Of a stretch of DNA of 35,704 nucleotides, positions 31,560 through 35,704 are shown piece by piece. The notes beneath the pieces were generated by a model that did no database searches, was not told where the DNA came from, and saw only the letters and a list, made by a program, of their open reading frames with translations. The stretch lies in assembly GCA_900756725.1 (NCBI GenBank), contig CAAELJ010000042.1, forward strand, positions 1 through 35,704, given 5' to 3'. The DNA is from an uncultured Collinsella sp. Its GTDB lineage: Bacteria; Actinomycetota; Coriobacteriia; Coriobacteriales; Coriobacteriaceae. Numbering within the stretch: the first letter of the stretch is position 1; every line of letters begins with the position of its first letter. The position numbers and the translations under genes were made by a program.

Positions 31560-32372
31560 ATGATTGGGTTAGCAGTAATGGCCTGGTTGACCGTGCTGAT
31601 TTGCTACGGCGGCAACTGGGTTCTCGGCCAGTGTATGATCGAGCGTCCTCTCGTGGTCGGCCTCGTTGCAGGCCTTCTGATGGGCGACGTCAAGACCGGT
31701 GTCATCATCGGTGCCTCTCTCGAGGCGATCTTCATGGGCGCGGTTAACATCGGTGGCGCCATCTCCGCCGAGCCCGTTACCGCGACCGCCCTCGCCGTCG
31801 CCTTCACCGTTGGCGCCGGCATCGACCAAGGCGCCGCCATCACGCTGGCCGTTCCCGTTGGCGTCGTCACCGCGTTCCTCTCGATCTTCATGAACAACGT
31901 GTTCCTCGCGTTCTTTGCCGCCACCTTTGACAAGATGGCCGCCGAGGGCAACGAGAAGGGCCTCGCGCTTCAGCACTTCGTTCTCTGGTTCGTTAAGTAC
32001 GCCGCCTTTGGCCTCATCGCCTTCCTCGGCGTTTACCTTGGCGCCGAGCCCGTTGCCGCCATCGTCAACCAGATTCCGGCCAATGTCATGAGCGGCCTCA
32101 ACGCCGTGGGCGCCCTCCTGCCCGCCGTTGGTATGGCGCTCCTGCTCCAGATGCTGTGGAGCACCGAGCTCAGCATCTACTTCTTCCTGGGCTTCACGCT
32201 CTACCAGTACCTCGGCCTCCCGATGATCGCCATCGCGGTTCTCGGCGTCATCATCGCGGTTGCCTCCGCCCTCCGCGACAAGGAGATTTTCGATCTCACC
32301 AAGAAGGGCATGGCCACCCAGGCCGTTTCCAGCGACTCTGTAACCAGCGACGAGGAGGATTTCTTCGCATGA
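31560..32372 (+). CDS. PTS EIIC, mannose/fructose/sorbose family
   Basis: A 270-residue membrane permease subunit, almost wholly hydrophobic with about 7-9 helices. Family segments include PLVVGLVAGLLMGD (about 29-42), GASLEAIFMGAVNIGG and AEPVTATALAVAF. It forms the sugar channel with EIID. The cytoplasmic C-terminus ends SDEEDFFA, similar to the EIIA tail. GAAAGGAAG lies 5-6 nt before the ATG. Its last codons overlap the EIID start (ATGA at 32369-32372). Confidence 0.95.
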   Translation: MIGLAVMAWLTVLICYGGNWVLGQCMIERPLVVGLVAGLLMGDVKTGVIIGASLEAIFMGAVNIGGAISAEPVTATALAVAFTVGAGIDQGAAITLAVPVGVVTAFLSIFMNNVFLAFFAATFDKMAAEGNEKGLALQHFVLWFVKYAAFGLIAFLGVYLGAEPVAAIVNQIPANVMSGLNAVGALLPAVGMALLLQMLWSTELSIYFFLGFTLYQYLGLPMIAIAVLGVIIAVASALRDKEIFDLTKKGMATQAVSSDSVTSDEEDFFA

Positions 32373-33205
32373 GCAACCTGACCAAGAATGTGAGCCCTGA
32401 AGACAAGAAGATGCTCAACAGCATTTTCCTGCGCTCTTTCTCCGTGTTCGCCTCCTGCGCCGGCGGTTCCGTCAAGGCTGGCGCCGACGGCTGGCTGTAC
32501 TCCGTCCAGCCCGCGCTTAACCGCTACTACTCCGATGACCCCGAGGCCCGTGCCGACGCCATGAAGCGTCACACGACTTGGTACAACATTACCCAGAACG
32601 TCGGCACGTTCGCCATGGGCCTCGTCGCCTCCATGGAGAGGGAGAACTCGCAGCACGAAGACTTCGACACCGAGTCCATCGACGGCATCAAGGTTTCCCT
32701 GATGGGCCCGATGTCCGGCATCGGTGACGCAATCTTCTGGGGCGTCCTGCGTGTCATCGCCGCTGGCATTGGCATCAACCTCGCCATGAGCGGCTCGCCC
32801 CTCGGCGCGATCATGTTCCTGCTGATCTACAACATCCCGTCGATCCTCTGCCGATACTTCATGACCTACCTCGGCTTCAGCATGGGCACCAACTTCATCT
32901 CCGAGATGTACGAGGGTGGTCTCATGAAGCTCATCACCAAGGCGACCTCCACGGTTGGCCTCGTGATGATCGGCGCCATGACCGCGGCGAACGTCCAATT
33001 CAACACGATCCTGTCCATTCCGGTTCAGGACTCTGACCCCGTCATGATCCAGACCTACCTCGACTCGATCTTCAAGGGCATCGTGCCCCTGGGACTTACG
33101 CTCGTCGTCCTCTGGCTCCTGCGCAAGAAGAACGTGAACGTCAACATCATCCTGGTTGGCATCATGATTCTGGCGCTCGTCCTCGGCCTCGTGGGCATCG
33201 TGTAG
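32369..33205 (+). CDS. PTS EIID, mannose/fructose/sorbose family
   Basis: A 278-residue membrane subunit that completes the EIIC/EIID complex. A hydrophilic N-terminal half (LRSFSVFASCAGG, MGLVASMERENS) is followed by SLMGPMSGIGDAIFWG (about 110-125), which is diagnostic of EIID, and several C-terminal helices. GAGGAG sits upstream of the ATG, which overlaps the EIIC stop by 4 nt, so translation is coupled. The longer frame from 32156 overlaps EIIC and is rejected. It is the last PTS gene; a hairpin separates it from the reductase. Confidence 0.95.
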   Translation: MSNLTKNVSPEDKKMLNSIFLRSFSVFASCAGGSVKAGADGWLYSVQPALNRYYSDDPEARADAMKRHTTWYNITQNVGTFAMGLVASMERENSQHEDFDTESIDGIKVSLMGPMSGIGDAIFWGVLRVIAAGIGINLAMSGSPLGAIMFLLIYNIPSILCRYFMTYLGFSMGTNFISEMYEGGLMKLITKATSTVGLVMIGAMTAANVQFNTILSIPVQDSDPVMIQTYLDSIFKGIVPLGLTLVVLWLLRKKNVNVNIILVGIMILALVLGLVGIV

Positions 33206-33247
33206 GGCGGCTTCCGGATCATTCGAAGCTTGTTCAAGGCAATTCCC

Positions 33248-33284
33248 GGCGGCACGCGATCGAGGACATTCGACGCGTGCCGCC
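33248..33284 (+). promoter_or_regulatory. Hairpin between EIID and reductase genes
   Basis: GGCGGCACGCG (33248-33258) pairs perfectly over 11 bp with CGCGTGCCGCC (33274-33284), and TCGA/TCGA adds inner pairing. No T run follows; it ends 18 nt before the reductase ATG. It may attenuate or stabilise transcript at the boundary between transport and catabolic genes. Confidence 0.55.
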
Positions 33285-33302
33285 CCATTAGAAGGAGAGA
33301 AC

Positions 33303-34247
33303 ATGCGCTACACGCACCTCAAGAACTCCGACGTCGACGTCTCCCAGCTCGCCGTGGGCACCTGGGCGATCGGCGGCGACTCCTTTGGTGAGAACGATGA
33401 CGCCGCCAGCATGTCCGCCATCCGCACCATGCTCGATCACGGAGTCAACCTCATTGACACCGCGCCGTGCTATGGCAACGGCACATCTGAGAAGGTCGTC
33501 GGCAACGCGCTCAGGGGCATCGACCGAGAGAGCTACCTGCTCTCGACCAAGGTTGGCCTGATCACCAGCGCCGCCGGCTATGACCGCGACTCCTCGTTCA
33601 AGAATATCATGAGGGAGGTCGAGAGCTCGCTGCGCAACCTCCGCACCGACTACATCGACTTCTACTTCGTGCACTGGCCCGACGCCAAGACCCCGTTCTC
33701 CGAGACGATGTGTGCCCTCCAGCTCCTCAAGGAGCAGGGCAAGATTCGCCACATCGGCGTCTCCAACTTCACGCCCGAGATGATCGAGGAGTGCGAGAAG
33801 GTCGCTCAGGTCGACGTCCAGCAGCCGCCCTACTCCATGGTCGACCGCTCCTCCGAGGACCTCATCAAGTGGGGCTACGAGCGTGGCATCGACTCCTTCA
33901 CCTATGGCTCCCTTGGCGCGGGCATCCTGTCGGGCAAGTTCCGCGAGCTGCCGAAGTTCGGGGAGGGCGACGTCCGCGCCGGCTTCTACGACTACTTCCA
34001 AGAGCCCAAGTTCTCTCGCGTCCAGGAGCTGCTCAAGGTCATGGACGAGATCGCCGAGGCTCACGACAAGCCCGTGGCACAGGTCGCCGTGAACTGGAGC
34101 ACCCAGAAGGAGTACGTGGGCACCGCGCTCGTTGGCGTGCGCACGGACGCCCACGCGATTCAGAACTGCGAGACGTTCGAGTGGGAGCTTTCCGCCGATG
34201 AGATGGCCAAGCTTGACGCCAAGCTTGACGAGCTGAAGATCGGCTAG
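33303..34247 (+). CDS. Aldo/keto reductase
   Basis: A 314-residue NAD(P)H-dependent oxidoreductase of the AKR superfamily. The catalytic tetrad is complete: Asp52 in NLIDTA, Tyr57 in CYGNG, Lys83 in STKVG and His124 in FVHWPD. RHIGVSNF (about 148-155) and the C-terminal ALVGVRT complete the cofactor site. It resembles the YdhF/IolS-type bacterial group. GAAGGAG precedes the ATG. It may reduce an aldehyde or keto sugar released by the aldolase, or oxidise a polyol; this is inferred from position only. Its stop is 2 nt from the next gene. Confidence 0.93.
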   Translation: MRYTHLKNSDVDVSQLAVGTWAIGGDSFGENDDAASMSAIRTMLDHGVNLIDTAPCYGNGTSEKVVGNALRGIDRESYLLSTKVGLITSAAGYDRDSSFKNIMREVESSLRNLRTDYIDFYFVHWPDAKTPFSETMCALQLLKEQGKIRHIGVSNFTPEMIEECEKVAQVDVQQPPYSMVDRSSEDLIKWGYERGIDSFTYGSLGAGILSGKFRELPKFGEGDVRAGFYDYFQEPKFSRVQELLKVMDEIAEAHDKPVAQVAVNWSTQKEYVGTALVGVRTDAHAIQNCETFEWELSADEMAKLDAKLDELKIG

Positions 34248-34249
34248 CC

Positions 34250-35329
34250 ATGGGCACCGAGGAGAGGAAGTACCCCGCTTCCGAGCTTGAAGTGCTTGAG
34301 CGTGGAGCTAGGGAGGTCGTCGAGCCCAACGGGCTGAAGCTCCTACTGAAGCCCGTGCCGGGAGATGGGCGCGAGCACGTGCTCGATCCGCGCGTCTATG
34401 CGCGCGCCCACGCGAAGCTCGCTGCCGGTCCGGCGCCGGCGGGGTCGATGGACGTGATCGCGTGGCGCTCTGCGCCCAACAAGGAGACCCACGTCGTGAG
34501 GGGCGTGGGCGTTGCCAAGAAGACCGTCGTCATGAACTTTGGCGACAGGGGCATTCCCCTGCACGTCTTCACGCCCGAGAGCCACGAGAGCGGTTCTGCC
34601 GCGCTCGTGTTCATCCATGGCGGCGGCTTTATGGTGGGCAACATCGGCCAGTACGAGAACTGCCTGCGCGACATCGCGGAGCGAACGGGCTGTGTCGCGA
34701 TCTACCCTGAGTACCGTCTGTCTCCCGAGACGATGTTCCCTGGCGGCGTCGAGGACTGCGTGAAGACGCTCGGCTGGCTTGTCGAGCATGCGGATGAGCT
34801 GGGTGTCGACGCGACGCGAGTCGCCGTGGCTGGCGACTCCGCGGGCGGAAGCCTGACCAACGCCGTCGTCCTTGACGGGTCTCATGCGGACAGGATCAAG
34901 CTCGTGGTCGAGCTGTATCCGCTCGTCGACGGCGGCCCCGTTCCGGAGGAATGGTCCTATGACCTCTATGAGATCGTGAAGGACCAGAGGGCCGAGGCTC
35001 TGAGCAGGGTTGATCGCATCCGCAATGCCAACGACGACCTGCCGCTGATGTATACCAACGGCAATGCGGAGGAGATGCTCGACCCGAGGGTGTCTGCCCT
35101 GTTCGCGGAGGACGTGAGCGCGTTCCCCCGCACGGTCATCATCTCTTCCGAGTATGACTACCTGCGCTATCAGGATGAGTTGTTCGCGATGAGGCTGCAG
35201 GATGCGGGCGTTGACGTCACCGCGATTCGCTATCGCGGCTGCGACCACGGCTTCTTCGAGATGTACGGCGTGATGCCTCAGGCCGAGGACGTCTGCCGCG
35301 TCATCTCCGAGGAGCTTGCGAAGATCTAG
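34250..35329 (+). CDS. Alpha/beta hydrolase, hormone-sensitive-lipase-type esterase
   Basis: A 359-residue serine hydrolase. The oxyanion motif HGGGF is at 123-127, nucleophile Ser197 in GDSAGG, with Asp303 (SEYDY) and His333 (CDHGFF) completing the triad. The first 95 residues precede the core fold and may form a cap. Family members cut short esters; in a sugar operon, removal of acetyl or other acyl groups from the imported sugar, or lactone opening, is a reasonable inference. There is no signal peptide, so it acts in the cytoplasm. It begins 2 nt after the reductase stop, with only a weak ribosome site, suggesting coupling. Last gene of the operon. Confidence 0.92.
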   Translation: MGTEERKYPASELEVLERGAREVVEPNGLKLLLKPVPGDGREHVLDPRVYARAHAKLAAGPAPAGSMDVIAWRSAPNKETHVVRGVGVAKKTVVMNFGDRGIPLHVFTPESHESGSAALVFIHGGGFMVGNIGQYENCLRDIAERTGCVAIYPEYRLSPETMFPGGVEDCVKTLGWLVEHADELGVDATRVAVAGDSAGGSLTNAVVLDGSHADRIKLVVELYPLVDGGPVPEEWSYDLYEIVKDQRAEALSRVDRIRNANDDLPLMYTNGNAEEMLDPRVSALFAEDVSAFPRTVIISSEYDYLRYQDELFAMRLQDAGVDVTAIRYRGCDHGFFEMYGVMPQAEDVCRVISEELAKI

Positions 35330-35362
35330 GGGCTCGTCGCGGCGGCCTTCTGGACGAGTGAC

Positions 35363-35400
35363 GGTCCGGCGGGATGCTAGGTACGTCCCGCCGGACCTTT
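35363..35400 (+). terminator. Terminator of the PTS/aldolase operon
   Basis: GGTCCGGCGGGA (35363-35374) pairs perfectly over 12 bp with TCCCGCCGGACC (35386-35397) across an 11-nt loop, followed by only TTT. It lies 34 bp after the hydrolase stop. Confidence 0.75.
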
Positions 35401-35416
35401 GCGTTGGCGGGCGCGT

Positions 35417-35704
35417 GTGGGGGTTTGCCTCGGCGGTGCCAGATTGACTGGGAGACGCGTTTACCGCCGATCTTCCAAGCGAGCCCAGCAAGCAAACCGT
35501 GAGCTGAGCCCCAAGGGCATTGACAAGGGCGTTGGTGTGGCGCGAGCGCTGGCGTATCTGGGCCGCGAGGGAAATGCGCGCACCTTTGGCTTTGGCGATT
35601 CGGGCAACGACCTGGGCATGCTCGCTGCCGTCGAGACGGCCGTGGCCATGGGCAACGCCATGCCCGAGGTCAAGGCGGTCGCCGACTACGTGACCGACGA
35701 TGTC
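35417..35704 (+). pseudogene. 5'-truncated HAD hydrolase (runs off the right end)
   Basis: From about 35501 the frame encodes ELSPKGIDKGVGVARAL, then FGFGDSGNDLGML and AVAMGNAMPEVKAVADYV. These are motif III Lys and motif IV of a Cof-type HAD phosphatase, normally found around residue 190 onward. Upstream in the same frame there is only Arg-rich translation with no motif I (DxDGT), no cap and no ATG; GTG 35417 is the only start-like codon. A normal N-terminal part of about 190 residues is missing, so the gene looks cut by the island's right boundary near 35490. It continues beyond the window. Confidence 0.65.

Overview
The window looks like chromosome from a high-GC Gram-positive gut anaerobe of the Coriobacteriia, most likely Collinsella or a close relative. 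This is inferred from dense GC-rich genes with short gaps, mannose-family PTS genes, a LtaS-type polymerase, a fused RlmK/RlmL enzyme, SipW-type secretion and repetitive hairpins between genes. No rRNA, tRNA, CRISPR array, transposase or integrase was seen.

Layout. (1) 1-266, minus strand: the 5' part of a secreted protein that leaves the window. (2) 482-4901: two ABC half-transporters forming an asymmetric heterodimeric exporter, then a small flavodoxin and a terminator. (3) 4971-5826: about 850 bp without a convincing gene, holding three 62-bp hairpin repeats, a run of nine G and an AT-rich leader. (4) 5827-14648: a six-gene surface operon. It encodes a SipW-like signal peptidase, three small proteins sharing a SipW/TasA-type signal, an 1820-residue repeat protein and a membrane-anchored partner. 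Hairpins inside the operon could set unequal subunit amounts. (5) 14649-14954: two structured repeat modules between convergent transcription units. (6) 14955-17255, minus: an LtaS-family polymerase; 17469-18341, plus: a nitroreductase. (7) 18509-23224: a potassium locus with Kup, a 56-residue membrane protein, a KdpD-like kinase lacking the usual N-terminal half, and KdpE. No kdpFABC is present here. (8) 23319-25871, minus: RlmKL, whose N-terminal methyltransferase half looks degenerate.

(9) About 25.96-35.49 kb looks like a carbohydrate-utilisation island. A RpiR-family regulator and a HAD phosphatase (minus strand) diverge from a plus-strand operon: MFS transporter, class II aldolase, mannose-family PTS EIIA, EIIB, EIIC and EIID, aldo/keto reductase and an alpha/beta hydrolase. 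Seven TGAAA/TTTCA motifs, including a 13-bp perfect palindrome, lie between the divergent arms and probably include the regulator's operators. Beyond the island, a 5'-truncated HAD gene resumes and runs off the right end. With a short translated remnant after RlmKL, this suggests the island was inserted into, or replaced part of, a HAD gene.

The best candidate for an undescribed system is the SipW-dependent surface operon. The signals point to an exported fibre or adhesive matrix comparable in logic to Bacillus TapA-SipW-TasA, but with a giant adhesin built in. The PTS/aldolase operon, whose sugar is unknown and which shows no sugar kinase, comes second.
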